In this document: piece after piece, positions 10,640 to 21,474 of the stretch
How positions within the stretch are numbered: the first letter of the stretch is position 1
Layout of the letters: each line of letters starts with the position of its first letter
Translations under genes and position numbers: made by a program
Assembly (NCBI GenBank): GCA_016271365.2
Contig: CM057454.1
Span: 460,170,501 to 460,234,500 of the forward strand
Length of the DNA: 64,000 nucleotides
DNA from: Neoceratodus forsteri
Lineage: Eukaryota; Chordata; Ceratodontiformes; Ceratodontidae
Reading direction: 5' to 3'
Notes under the pieces: generated by a model
Told to the model about the DNA's origin: nothing
The model's input: the letters and a program-made list of their open reading frames with translations, nothing else
The model's database searches: none

Positions 10640-11142
10640 TGGTAGCATCTAGGGCAGTCTTGGCCATGTCAGCCAAATCCTGTGCCATGTCCCTAAAGGC
10701 CTTTTCACTCAAGGCCAGCACAGAGTTCAAGAGCTTCTGGTACTGGGCGTATAAGCAATGTATACAGCCTGTCTCAACAGCAAAGAGCAGAGGTGAACAC
10801 CCTCATCCCCATACTGTCCACCTTCCTGGAATCTTTATCTGGGGACTGGGTAGAGAAGGAAACATTAGCCTTGTCACAGGCTGCCACCTGGACCACATCT
10901 TCATGATTTGGATGCAAATAGAGATACTCAGCATCACGTTTGTCCAGCTGATACTTCTCAATGTTCTTGTCAATCCCCAGAGTAGAAGTCAGGGACTGTA
11001 ACAACTTACAAGTTGCTTTCTTCAGGTACTTGTGGACAGGTAAAAACAACCTCTTGGTTGGGGTCAACTCCATTATGTTCAAAAATTCAGCCTCTTCCTC
11101 ATCCTCTGCCGCTTCTTGGGCAGAGAGGTCGACAGTGTTCAC
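10640..11142 (-). pseudogene. DIRS gag-like remnant
   Basis: An open stretch of 122 codons (11142-10774) includes an acidic N-terminus (EAAEDEEEAEFLNIMEL) and KVDSMGMRVFTSALCC. The latter resembles the conserved gag segment of vertebrate DIRS elements that reads VDxxGRKVYTSA, recalled and not checked. A stop follows and decayed text continues to about 10640. Upstream, 11143-11930 shows two imperfect repeats (CCTGCTCAGAAAATATCTTG and CCTGCTAGGAAAATATCTTG) and T-rich tracts, probably decayed gag or leader. Confidence 0.55.
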
Positions 11143-11930
11143 AAAGGCATAGTGGTTGGAGAAATCCTCTGGACCCTGGGGAGGGGAACCGAACTCCTGG
11201 TCAGGGTAACAGTCAGTTTAGTAGGTTCCCCTTCCTCCTCTTCTTCATCATAGAAAAGCTTAGCCCCGGTCCCTTGGAACTGGGAAGGGGGCAGAGAGCT
11301 TGAGGGGAACTGGCATGCCCATAAGGGAACCTATAGCCTGAAAGTCCTGGAAAACTGTCACAGAGGGCATTTTTTACTTTAACCACTGATGTCTCCTTTG
11401 CTTTTTCTAGCAGGAAGGGCAGCGGCATGTTTTTTTCTCTTTTTTTGGCAGAACCATCTCTGGAACCTACTCAGGGAAGTCTCAGTGGGAGGCCCATCAG
11501 GGTCTGGAATAACTATTAGTTTAAATCATGTTCTCCGCTCATCCCAGAGGGCATTATTGCTTTGTCCACTGATGGCTCCTTTGCTTCTTCAGCAGAGTGT
11601 GCAGCGACATTTTCTTTTGCCTTTTTTTTTTTGTTTTGTTATTTTGTTGTTGGTGTTTTTTGTTTGTTTTAGCAGTAACAGGGTCCAGAACCTGCTCAGA
11701 AAATATCTTGTTCTCGGCAGCTGCTTTTTTTGTGTTGTGCTTTTCTGTTTGTTTGTCTGTTTTAGTAGGAATAGGGTCTGTAACCTGCTAGGAAAATATC
11801 TTGTGCATGGCAGCTCAAGGCTCTCTTTCTCAGAAGCCTTAGATCCAGTGGGTTTTTATGAGGACCCCTCCTTGCATTTAGTAAGGGAGGAGGTGCCCTC
11901 GCTGACAGTCATGATCAATTGAAACATTTC

Positions 11931-12507
11931 AAGTCCTCTATTAAACTGTTTTGGGGCAAAGTCTTTAGCAAAAACTCTGTTCAGGATTGTCTTAGTCAGT
12001 TTAGCACAACCAGTGGCAGTCTGCCTTGGCCAGAGAGTTGTAGTGTTGTAAGCAGTTCCTGTAGTCTACGGTCCTATTTTTCCCTCTGGGTCTGTCTAAA
12101 AATCCAGACTAACAGACCCTATAGGAATAAAAAGTGGTTCCTGAAGGAAAAAGTGGTATCTGTAGTGTGGTTCCCTAAAGACGTGGACTGGTATTCAGAA
12201 TGCCTTTTTTTTTTTTACAGTCTGAGAAAAACTACCCTCTAAAGGGGAAGCTAACATGAATGGCTCGGTTCCAATAAAAACAGTGGAACCAAGGTGTGAA
12301 ACACACAAAAGTAGAAGTTTAGCAAATTAAGCAGGGAAAATATTGTGGCTTTATGAAAAATGCCAAATAAAGCAAACAACATATTTTCCTGTTCCTGGAA
12401 CTGCTAGGGAAATCGGGGAACGCAGCAAAAAATAAATAACAAGTAAATTAAAATGCAGAACTGCTATGCTATAGTGTATAGTCAAGTGTAGTTCTGTATA
12501 GAAATCA
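11931..12507. other. DIRS leader or decayed gag, unassigned
   Basis: No frame with recognisable text. The stretch lies between the gag-like remnant and the hairpins near the right terminal repeat. Confidence 0.3.
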
Positions 12508-12596
12508 GAGCCTTTCCAAATGTTGTTGTACCACAGTTCAAAGGTCATGGAATGTGATTGTAGTACACTGTGGTACAACAACTTTTGGAAAAGCTC
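12508..12596. repeat. 89-nt hairpin with 29-nt arms
   Basis: Left arm 12508-12536 and right arm 12568-12596 are reverse complements at about 27 of 29 positions (shared core TTGTTGTACCACAG), with a 31-nt loop. The size is compatible with a small foldback element or a pre-miRNA-like stem; nothing in the sequence decides between them. Confidence 0.7.
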
Positions 12597-13058
12597 TAGA
12601 GGTTCTTTCAGAACCGTAGACTGGCCACAAGCTCTCCTGGCAGCAGCAACAGCAGCATTGGCGGCAAGATCCCCCAAACCAATGATGCGACATGAACAGG
12701 CACATAAGCGAAAAACAAATGCAGGATCAACCAGATAACCTCAGCTTCATCAAAATTAGAACCAGATATTTTAATAACTTACAAGTAATCGTTTCCTCTG
12801 AGCCCACATACTCTCGCTAACTGAGACATATGCCGCCATGTTTTTTTTCTTGAAAATCCCTCCCACATCCCATTGACAGCCAATAGAAGGCTACGCAATA
12901 AACATAGGGATGTCTGCTCCCTAGCAACCACACATGTAAACATAACAACCAGCCCCAACTCCCAGAACACGATGGAGCAATGAATACAACTTTTTTTTTT
13001 TCATTTCAAAAATTCAAAACAAAAAACTTAGGTAATGGGGGACCATACTCTATAAAAA

Positions 13059-13214
13059 ATAGCGCATGGGCACCCTTATGCACAACCAGCCTATTGTGCC
13101 ACCTTGGGGTTCTGATTACCACGGACCTCTTGAGCTTCGCTCTCGAGGTCTGAGGTAATCAGAACCCCTCGGTGGTACAATAGGCTGGTTGCACATGGTT
13201 GCCAATGCACTATT
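13059..13214. repeat. 156-bp palindromic foldback (MITE-like)
   Basis: The arms 13059-13119 and about 13155-13214 pair almost throughout: AATAGCGCATGGGCACCC against GGTTGCCAATGCACTATT, and GGGGTTCTGATTACC against GGTAATCAGAACCCC. The centre carries a smaller palindrome (ACCTCTTGAGC / GCTCTCGAGGT). No coding capacity. It sits between gag and the right DIRS terminal repeat. Confidence 0.75.
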
Positions 13215-13345
13215 CCCTATATTATAACTAGAAGTGCAGAAATATAAAAATAAAGTAAAATTGAACACTTGGAAATTGAAATCAACTGTAAAAGCAAAAT
13301 GTTAAGAGACAGAATTCTTCGGGGCAACTTGATTCAACAGGTGGA

Positions 13346-13505
13346 GAAATATATCTGACGTTGACTAGTGGAATGCACCACCACCAAGAGGAGGAGGTTT
13401 GAAAGTCTTTCTAAGTTCCATCATTTAAAAACATTACACTCTGGGGCACTTCAACCTGTCAGGCTGAATGCATTAGTTAAATACAATAAGGGATTCCTAG
13501 GATTT
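13346..13505. repeat. DIRS right inverted terminal repeat
   Basis: Reverse complement of 5061-5217, beginning GAAATATATCTGACGTTGAC and ending GGGATTCCTAGGATTT. The outermost part is also complementary to the second half of the internal complementary region at 5449-5535. Confidence 0.85.
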
Positions 13506-13811
13506 GGATAAGTGCCTTAGCTGGGACTTGAACCAAGGCTGCTTTGAATACCATTCCGATTGTGCTACCAGCTGTGCCACCAAGGCAACTGGAAACTGGG
13601 CTGTCCCAGGACACCTTACTCTTTCTCTAATGTACAACCTGGTGTTGCACAGATAATCACATTTTCAATCACAAGAGTACAGTGTGCATATTTATGGAAC
13701 TCCTACAAACAGGATAGGAAAAAAAAAATAAGTGCCTTGGTTGGAACTTGAACCCAGGATACCTGGAACACCATTCCAATTGCACTGTCAGCTGTACCAC
13801 CAAGCCAACTG
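13506..13811. repeat. Tandem repeat (~222 bp unit) with tRNA-like core, right part
   Basis: It contains one full unit and the beginning of another; ATAAGTGCCTTAG near 13509 recurs as ATAAGTGCCTTGG near 13729. Two tRNA-like cores are present on the minus strand, at about 13586-13514 and 13806-13734, the second degraded at the acceptor. Joined to 4768-5032 it forms an array interrupted by the DIRS element. Confidence 0.72.
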
Positions 13812-14383
13812 GGATTATCATAACAGGACCTCAAGGTGGCAAGGCAATGTGACAAAATGGTGGTTAGGGCTAGTGGGATGCTTTGGTGCGTAGGGAGTGG
13901 TATCCCATCTCCAGCAGGAGCAGAGATGTGGTGTTGCCACTGTATCACTCACTGGTAAGGCCCTACCTGACGTATTGTGACCAGTTTTGGAGATACACCA
14001 CAAAAAGGATATAGACAAGGTGGAGGCAGTCCAGAGGAGGGCAACCGAAATGTGCAGAGGTTGCATGAGAACTATGAGATGAGACTGCTAGATCTCAGCA
14101 GATAAACCCTGAAAGAGAGAGGAGACAGAGAGAGAGGGAGAGAGAGAGAGAGAGAGATAGAGAGAGCTGACATGATAGAGGAGTACAGGATAAGTACCTC
14201 ACAGGGGTAAAAAGGGTACAGGGGGGAGTCTCTTTCAAATGAGAAAGAGCACCAGGATCAGGTCATGCAATAAAGCTGGAGAAGTTAAGTTCAAGAAAAC
14301 TGTGAAACAAATATTTCTTCACTGAAAGTTGTAGATACCTGGAACAGACTGCCCATGGAAGTAGTGGAGGCAAAACAAACAAA
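13812..14383 (+). mobile_element. CR1-group LINE fragment (C-terminal ORF2)
   Basis: The sequence matches the 3560-4090 part of the CR1 at 1580-4255, with shared words such as GGACCTCAAGGTGGCAAGGC and CACTCACTGGTGA. It therefore covers the CR1 C-terminal RT region. Frames are broken throughout. A (GA)n tract at about 14105-14166 has expanded inside it. Ends near 14383 where an antisense CR1 begins. Confidence 0.75.
14105..14166. repeat. (GA)n purine tract
   Basis: Nearly pure GA dinucleotide run, expanded inside the CR1 fragment. Confidence 0.9.
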
Positions 14384-15394
14384 TTATAGCAGACATGCTG
14401 GTCCTTCTCCCTTAACCCCCTCTGGTGCAATCCATTTGGGCCCATTGATTTATTCACCTTCAATGCTTGAAGTACCTACAGCTATCTTTCCTCCTTTATG
14501 AGCTACTCAATGACACTTGCTACAGTTCCTGCTGGCTGCCATGATGCACTTAAGGGGCCTCTGTCCTCCACCATGAATACTGAACAAAAATAATTGTTCA
14601 GTTGAGTTACCATACCCTTCTCATCCTTTACCCTTTCCTCTCCCTTCTTTGGCTTGATCATTCCTCCCTTTGTTTTGCATTGATCTTGTTTGTAATGAAA
14701 CAAAAACACATTGTCACCCTACATAACCCACTCCACTAGCTTTAGTTCTGCCCTACCTTTTCCTGTCTCAACACCTTGTTTGCCATTTTCCTTAGTTCCT
14801 GGTATGCCACCTTGTCTTCCTCCATTTGACTACTTTTACACCTAATACACACTTTCTTTTTCCATTATGACCTCTGCAGTGCTCTTTGAAAACCAGAGTG
14901 GTTTCTTTCTCCTTCTACCCTTCTCCACTACTTTCACACAGACATTTGTCTCCTCCACTATTCCCTTTTTAATCGGATCTCATTTCTGACAACTCTTACT
15001 GTCTCCTCCACTTTCTGCAGTTTATTCCCTAACACCACTCTCATCCTCCAGTTTTGCCAATCTGACCTCCAAAGTCTTAGTCCAGAAGTGAACCTTATCA
15101 GCTTTTAGTTTTCCCTCAGCCCTAATGGTCATATGATTGCTTGAACCCAGGGGTTTCCTAACTGTTATGGACTCTATGTTGTCCCTTTTTGTCAGGATTA
15201 TATCTAATATGTCATCTTTGCCTTGTGGAATCTATGACCCTCTGACTCAGGAATGCCTCCTGTATCCCTTGCACCAAGGTCTTGCTTCTTGCTACTGCTA
15301 CTGCTACTGCTACTGCGATGCTTCATTCAACATCTGCCAGATTGAAATCACTCAGTATTAAAATCCAGCCCAAGTTCTTCCATCCTGTTTCTGT
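14384..15394 (-). mobile_element. CR1-group LINE fragment (endonuclease end to RT start)
   Basis: On the minus strand the text gives SDFNLADVEW (endonuclease) near 15350, followed by the linker between endonuclease and RT, then LNNYFCSVFMVEDRG near 14600 and VNKSMGPNGLH near 14450, the equivalent of VDKAMGPDGIHP. Frames are broken. The upstream part of the same endonuclease may be the fragment at 20663-20895, with the CR1 at 15397-19215 inserted between them. A run of GCTACTGCTACT-type triplets sits near 15291-15316. Confidence 0.7.
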
Positions 15395-15396
15395 CA

Positions 15397-18300
15397 TAGA
15401 AACATAGAATTTGACGGCAGATAAGGACCGCTTGGCCCACCCAGTCTGCCCATTTCTCTACCTGATGGATAAGCTGCAGATCCTAATTAACCAGCAGCCT
15501 ACTTCTTCCTACCCCCACCCCCTAGAATTGCCTTATGACTGTCCCATGCATGCTTGAATTCCACCACTGTTTTTGACTCCACAACCTCCTCTGGAGGGCT
15601 GTTCCATACATCCACAACCCTCTCTGTGAAAAAATACTTCCTAAATTACCTCTGAGCTGCCCCCTTCTATCTTCAAATTCTGTCCCCTTGTTCTTGCACA
15701 CCTCTTTTTTGAAAGATGCTACCCTCTTGGACTTTGTTGATTCCTTGAGGTGCTTGAAAGTTTCTATCATGTCCCCCTCTCCCTCCTTTCCTCGAGGCTA
15801 TACATATTAGCTCCTTAAGTCTCTCTTCATATGTCTTCCAAGTGCAGACCCTGCACCATTTTAGTGCCCTCCTCTGGACAGCTTCCATCCTGTCTATGTC
15901 TTTGCAGAGTTGGGTCTCCAGAACTTCCAGTACTCAGGCAGGGTCTCACCAGCTGTCTGTACAGAGGGATAATAACTTCTTGTTTTCTACTGGTGATGCC
16001 TCTCCCTATGCATCCCAGTATCCCCCAACCCTCCTTGCTGCCCTCTCACATTGCTTGCCCACCTTTGGGTCATCTGATATGACTACCCCAGGTCCCTTTC
16101 CATTTTGTTGTTGTTAGTATCTCACCCCTATTGTGTACTCTTCCCTGGGTTTTGTTTCCCAGGTGCATTACCTTGCACTTCTTAGCATTGAATCTAAGCT
16201 GCCATACATTTGACCATTCCTCTAACCTTGCCAAGTCCCTTCTCATCCTTTCCACCCTTGTGCATCAACTCTGTTGCAGATCTTGTGTCATCTGCAAAAG
16301 ACATGCTTTTCCTTCAGTCCTCTGCAATGTAAACATAAAGACATTGAAGAGGACCGATCTAATACTGAACCCTGTGGTGCCCACTGCTAACCCCCTTTTT
16401 TCAGAGTGGACTCCATTTACTATTACTCTCTGTGTCCTATTCTCCAGCAATTCTTTACCCAGGCTGTCATCTTGGGACCCACTCCCAGGCTGGCTAACTT
16501 GTATATTAATCTTTTGTGTGGGACTGTCTCATGCCTTGCTAAAGTCTAGGTAAGCCATGTCCACAGCCCTCCTGATCAACTACTTTGGTCACCCAGTCAA
16601 AGAAATCTATCAGATTTGTCTGGCATGACCTTCCGCTGTGAATCCATGCTGCCTTGGGTCCTGTGCCTCTGGCCTCTAGATACACAACAATTCTTTCCTT
16701 CAAGTGATTCCATCATTTCCCTACCACTGAGGTTAAACTTACAGGTCTGTAGTTTCCTGCTTCTGCCTTGCTCCCACTTTTGTGAAGGGAATCACATCTG
16801 CCCTCCTCCAGTCCTCAGGTACCACCCCATCCTCCCATGATTTGTTAAAGAAGGTAGTCAGTGGTGTCACTAGTTCTATCCTTAGTTCTTTTAGAATTCT
16901 GGGATGAATCCCATCGAGCCCCATTGCTTTGTCCACCTTCAATTTTAAGAGCTCTTTCAGAACTCTTTCTTCTGTAAATGGGCTGGTATCAACTTGTATC
17001 CAGAGTGTTTCTACTGTTTGCTTTAGGTACCTCCCCTCTTCCTTTGTAAATACTGAGCAAAAATATTTGTTTAGTATCTCTGCCTTTCACAGTCACCTCT
17101 GCCCACCCTGCCTCCCTTTATTAAGCCTCATTATCCCTCCCTTGATGTCTTCCTTTGCTCTCTGATGTACCTATAAAGGTTTTATCCCCTTCTTAACTGA
17201 GTTGGCTATCTTTTCCTCGGTTTGGGCATTTGCTGTTCTGACTGCCTTTCCAGCTTCCTTTTGCTTTAACTGATACAGTTCTCTGTCCTGTTCCTTCTGT
17301 GATTCCTTGTACTTCCTGAATGCTTTCTTTCTCTTTGAACCTTCACTGCCACTTCCTTTGAGAACCATAGTGGTTTCTTACCTCGTTCGCTTTGTTTATT
17401 TGCTTTACACAAAGCTTATTACCTCTGGATGGTGGTTTTATTATTCCCATTGTTCTTCCATCCTCCTTCCTGCCCATTTGCTAGTGCCTTAGGCACTCAC
17501 CCATTTTGGCAAAGTCAGCCCTCCTAAAATCCAGTACCTTTGTCTTTGCATGGCTTGACTCTATTGCTGTGTTATTGTGAACCATACTATTCGATGGTCA
17601 CTGGTTCCCGAATGGCTACCCACTTCTACATCTGTGATCCTCTTCATCTCCATTTGAGAGAACCAGGTCTAGGTGCTCCCTCTCGAGTGGTCTCCAATAC
17701 TAGTTGTCTAAGGCATGCCCCCTGTAGGGCATCTGAGAATAACCCCACTCTTAGAAGTGGCTTGCTGCAACTGCACTCCAGTTAACATCTGGCATATTCA
17801 GATCACTCATCAGCAATATCTCCCTTTATCTGCCATTCTAAAGTATACTTTCTATCATTTCCTTGTCCATTCCTCCCCTGAGAGGTCTGTGTATAACCCT
17901 GTGCGGATTGTGGTGCCATTGCCTGCCTCCAAATTGACCCACAGTGCTTCTTCTCCTCCTGTTTACCTTTTGTTCTGTTGCTCTGATTTCTCTCTTATGT
18001 AGAAGCTCCTCCTCCTCTTTACCCTCCCTGTCCCTCCTGTAGATAGTGTATCCTGGCTGTTTACGTCCCAGTCATGGTTCGTGTGTACCATGTTTCTGTG
18101 ACTGCCACAATATCCAGATCTTCCTCCTCCATCAAGGCCACTAATTCAGGAAGCTTGTTACCCAGACTATGGCCATTGGTACTCATTGCTCTCCATTTTT
18201 GATGGCTTTACCTTCTGTGGCAACCCACTGACCTTTCTACCTTGGTCTTTTCTCATTTAGTACCCTGTTTTGTAGGGAGGCTGGGATTTTCCTTCTGCTT

Positions 18301-19215
18301 ATCAGTGCCTCCCCTTGACTAGTTTAAAGGCTTGCCAATGAAGCATTTTAAACCGATTGCCCAAAAGACTTGTTCCCTTCCTGGACAGATGCAGACCATC
18401 CTGCCAGTATAGGCTGGTGTCCTCCAGGTGGAACCTAAGTCCCCAATGAAGCCAACCCCTGTGTTCCACACCATTTTTTCATCTTGTTAAAACTGCATGG
18501 TGCCAAGTACCCTCACCACTCATGCCACTGACAGGCAGCACCTCTGAGAAGGATACTGTGTGCTACTTGTCTTAAGCCCTCCCCAACTCTACAAAGTCCT
18601 TTTGCACTGCTCTAATCTCATGATGAGCCAAGTCATTTGTCCCTAGGTGGACAATGATGTCCAGCCTCGACTCCCGATGCAACTGTTCTCGTGATCCTAG
18701 ATCGCTTCCTGTCCTTCAAGCCATGGCAAAAGGCAGGCACCTACTTCAGTTTTCTCTGCCCCCAGTTCTATCCCCTAATAATTGAGTCCCCCACAAGAGC
18801 TGCTTTCTTTCCCTGTGGTGCCCTCTGCCTCCCTTCCTGAGGGCCTCCTTGTGACAGTTGTCTGCACCCTCCTTAGTCTCCTCTGCGGGTGCATCCATAG
18901 GGACTATGCTCCCCAGAATGGTGTATGGATTGTGAGTGTAACAACTGACTGGGTGTGCCTCTGTTCCACCACCTACCCTCCCTGAGCCCACTGTGGTCCA
19001 ACTGCTGTGCTTTCTTCGCAACCTCTGAGGTAGTGGTGGTGGCTTTGGTGCTCCTGATGGGGAGGTTCCTTGCCACTGTCCAGTGTGGCCTGAAGATGGG
19101 CAACTTCCTCCCTCAGAGCAGATAGTTGTCTGCAAACAGGGCAGCATCTCAGCCTCCAGAAAGACTCCTGGAAGACTGCTGCCCACAGCCATTACATTGA
19201 CTACTCCCACATAAC
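15397..19215 (-). mobile_element. Nearly full-length CR1-group LINE
   Basis: Read from 19215 to 15397 it carries ORF1 (18500-19210), endonuclease (about 17400-18180, with MSDLNMPDVNW), an RT N-terminal region (VDKAMGLDGIHPRILKELR at 16942-16739), palm and C-terminal region (15888-15522), and the family 3' end beginning at CATAGAAACATAGAATTTGA. Stops and frameshifts are frequent. It is the same family as the copy inserted in the DIRS element, which starts inside the same RT segment. A (TG)n run follows the 5' end. Confidence 0.82.
18500..19210 (-). pseudogene. CR1 ORF1 with SGNH esterase motifs
   Basis: CR1 ORF1 proteins usually combine an N-terminal zinc-binding or coiled-coil part with an SGNH-type esterase. 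Here the minus strand has block I as ALVGDSIIRG near 18790 and block III as VHLGTNDLAHHE near 18640, including the catalytic-type Asn-Asp. The N-terminal half (19210-18750) is an open frame with CSEGGSCPSSGHTGQ but no clear zinc finger. Frame changes separate the blocks. The role of the esterase in retrotransposition is not settled in the literature. Confidence 0.65.
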
Positions 19216-19231
19216 TGTCTACCTTGTTTAG

Positions 19232-19232
<1 letters not shown>

Positions 19233-19272
<40 letters not shown>

Positions 19273-19276
19273 TGTG
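19233..19276. repeat. (TG)n microsatellite
   Basis: Almost pure TG dinucleotides directly 5' of the CR1 ORF1. Confidence 0.95.
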
Positions 19277-19708
19277 ATTGGTGCATTATATAGAAATATA
19301 TGTATTTATATAATGTATGCTTATATTGTCAGTGCAGTGTGCTAGACAGGATATGACAGTGATGTGTACCTTGCCTCTTGAGGAAATGATGTCAGAACCC
19401 CAGGTATAAATGAACTATTTCCAGGGTGGGTGGGGTGAGGGTGGGAAGGGTTGGGCCTAAACTGTGCCCTCACGAAACAATCAGCTAAATGCTCTGATCT
19501 ACCGATGCGATGAGTGCCTTCCTGTCAGCAAGATGCCATCACGACAATTTGTAATACTGCTTCAAACCAATTTGACAGAGAAAATACCCTGCTAATCAAA
19601 CAGAGAAAATCCAAACATCCAAGTCAGACACAGGTAAACCTCCCAGCCCCAAAAGAGCCTGGTGACTTGTGCTCTGAAAACAGTCAGCCCCAAAATGCGT
19701 CAGCTGTG

Positions 19709-20052
19709 CAGAAGGGCAGATACAGAAAATAGTATTTAGCCTATGTGGTTTAAACTCTTCCTGCACTGAAAACTTAATACTTGTAACACAAGTAAAGCAA
19801 CTCCACTTCTCTGTTGATTGAAAGACTGCCTCTTCTGATAATTCTAAGTTACTTATTTCACCATTCAGTTTAGTATCCTCCACCTGAAGAATATTAACTT
19901 TCCTAAAGAATCTGCTTCAAACCAAAGACAATGTAAATTGTAAGTTTCAATTCTCTCTGTTGTGAGCACTACTCACTTTCTGCAAATCTTCAGTCCAGTG
20001 TTGCAGCTTGCAGCCAGAGGTAGCTTCACCCGAAGACTTATGAGGTTATCTG
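19709..20052. repeat. ~320-bp direct repeat, copy 1
   Basis: It shares long words with 20348-20662: GTTGATTGAAAGACTGCC, GAAGAATATTAACTTTCCTA, TCTGCTTCAAACCAAAGACA and TTGCAGCTTGCAGCCAGAGG. The spacing is 605-639 bp. Could be an LTR-like pair or tandem monomers of a LINE promoter; neither is proven. Confidence 0.75.
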
Positions 20053-20347
20053 ATGAGCCTGCTAAAATTAGTACTTTTATCAAGGTCTGTAAGATTCTTC
20101 CAGAGCTATTGGCTGTTAAGTAGCTGTGATGTAAGCACTTCCTGACACAGTCTGGCTTGGCCTTATAAGGCACACTGAGGTAAACAAAAGAAAAACCAGT
20201 TTCCACCCCCTAGGGACTGTCTGGGTCCAATACACAGCCTGTAACCTGCTCTCAATTCAGGGCTTATGACAAATTCTTAGCCCAGTGAATACTCACAGTA
20301 TTACAAATATTGCAATGCAAACAGTCAGTAACTAACTCCAATCAAGT

Positions 20348-20662
20348 CAGAAGGGCAGAAACACAGAAAACCGTAAAATCTGAACAATTGTAACAAGTAA
20401 AGCAAACTCCACCTCCCTATGTTGATTGAAAGACTGCCTTTTCTGATAATTCTACGTTGCTTATTTCACCCTTCAGTTAGAAGTACCCTCCACCTGAAGA
20501 ATATTAACTTTCCTAAGGAATCTGCTTCAAACCAAAGACAATTGTAAATTGTAAGGTTCACCTCCCTCTGTTGTGAGCACTACTCACTTTCTTGCAAATC
20601 TTAAGTCCTGTGTTGCAGCTTGCAGCCAGAGGTAGCTTCACCTGAAGACTATGAGGTCATCT
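20348..20662. repeat. ~320-bp direct repeat, copy 2
   Basis: Partner of 19709-20052 in the same orientation, with indels. The sequence between the copies (20053-20347) has no recognisable coding text. Confidence 0.75.
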
Positions 20663-20895
20663 CCCAACTTGTTGTCTATCTCCTTCTGTGCTGGAGGCCT
20701 GTACATGATTCTTATCCTAATTATCTCCCCTCCCCTTCCCCAATTGCCCGAATCCATACTGTCTCAATCCCTTTAACCCTACCTGCTTTCTTAGTCATTG
20801 AAGCATGTTTTCCCTCCTTTATGGATAATGCCACTCAGCCACCTCTCCTTTTTTCTCTGGATCTGATTCTCAAAAAGCCCTCAGATCGCCATAAG
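20663..20895 (-). mobile_element. CR1 endonuclease fragment
   Basis: The minus strand encodes decayed endonuclease text: KGGGVAL-like start near 20845, a WIRAIG segment and the MYRPPAQKEID motif near 20700 (the CR1 YRPP box). It may be the missing upstream part of the 14384-15394 fragment. The stretch 20896-21136 after it is unassigned. Confidence 0.6.
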
Positions 20896-21136
20896 GTACA
20901 GTGATCTAGGGCTGTGGCAAACTCAGGCATGCCAGGAACCCTATGCCAGATTCTCGATTTGGTAGTGTCCCAGAGGCAAAGTCCTGTGATTTGTGGCAAC
21001 TGTAGCAGTGCACTGAACAGAGGGAGCATGTGGACTGGGTGCCACAAGCCATGAGCGGCCATGTGGCAATATTCCCAGACATTCCCTGATGGACTAGCAG
21101 GCCCCCCACACTGAAGTTCCCATGAATTGTTTATTT

Positions 21137-21455
21137 ATCATACGTCTCTGATGGTCTAGTGGACCCCAATCCCTGAGTACTCCATATAAACAAATTGTAA
21201 TCTAAAGACCTCCATGGTGGACTAGTGGACCCCCAATCCCTGAGTACTCCATATAAGCAAATTGTAATCTAAACCCCCTCCCTGGTGGACTAGCGGACCC
21301 CCTCCCTAATGTCCCCATGGATTAATGAATCATAAGTCTGTGGTGATCTAGTGGATCCCTCTCTCTGATCTCCAATGTCCCCATGATGTATTAATGTATA
21401 CAAACTCCCTGGTGATCTAGCAGCATCCCCCCCCACCCATGCCCTGATCCCTCAT
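21137..21455. repeat. Minisatellite-like tandem repeat
   Basis: About five diverged units of roughly 65-75 bp share the words CTGGTGGACTAGTGGACCCC, CCTGAGTACTCCATATAA and CAAATTGTAATCTAAA. No coding signal. Confidence 0.65.
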
Positions 21456-21474
21456 TATACAAACATACATATGG

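Larger units (their letters stand above)
5033..13505 (-). mobile_element. DIRS-type tyrosine-recombinase retrotransposon
   Basis: The element reads 13505 to 5033. In order: right inverted terminal repeat, gag-like remnant, RT, RNase H, tyrosine recombinase, internal complementary region, left inverted terminal repeat. DIRS elements replicate by reverse transcription and integrate a circular intermediate with a tyrosine recombinase, so they make no target-site duplication; none is seen. Subtracting the CR1 inserted at 8468-9823 leaves about 7.1 kb, within the range expected for a full DIRS element. All genes carry frameshifts or stops, so the copy is dead. Confidence 0.88.

Noticed and set aside
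4811..13806. Functional tRNA genes
   Set aside because: The cloverleaf lies inside a tandem repeat with mismatches and an extra base, and no RNA polymerase III terminator was seen right after it.
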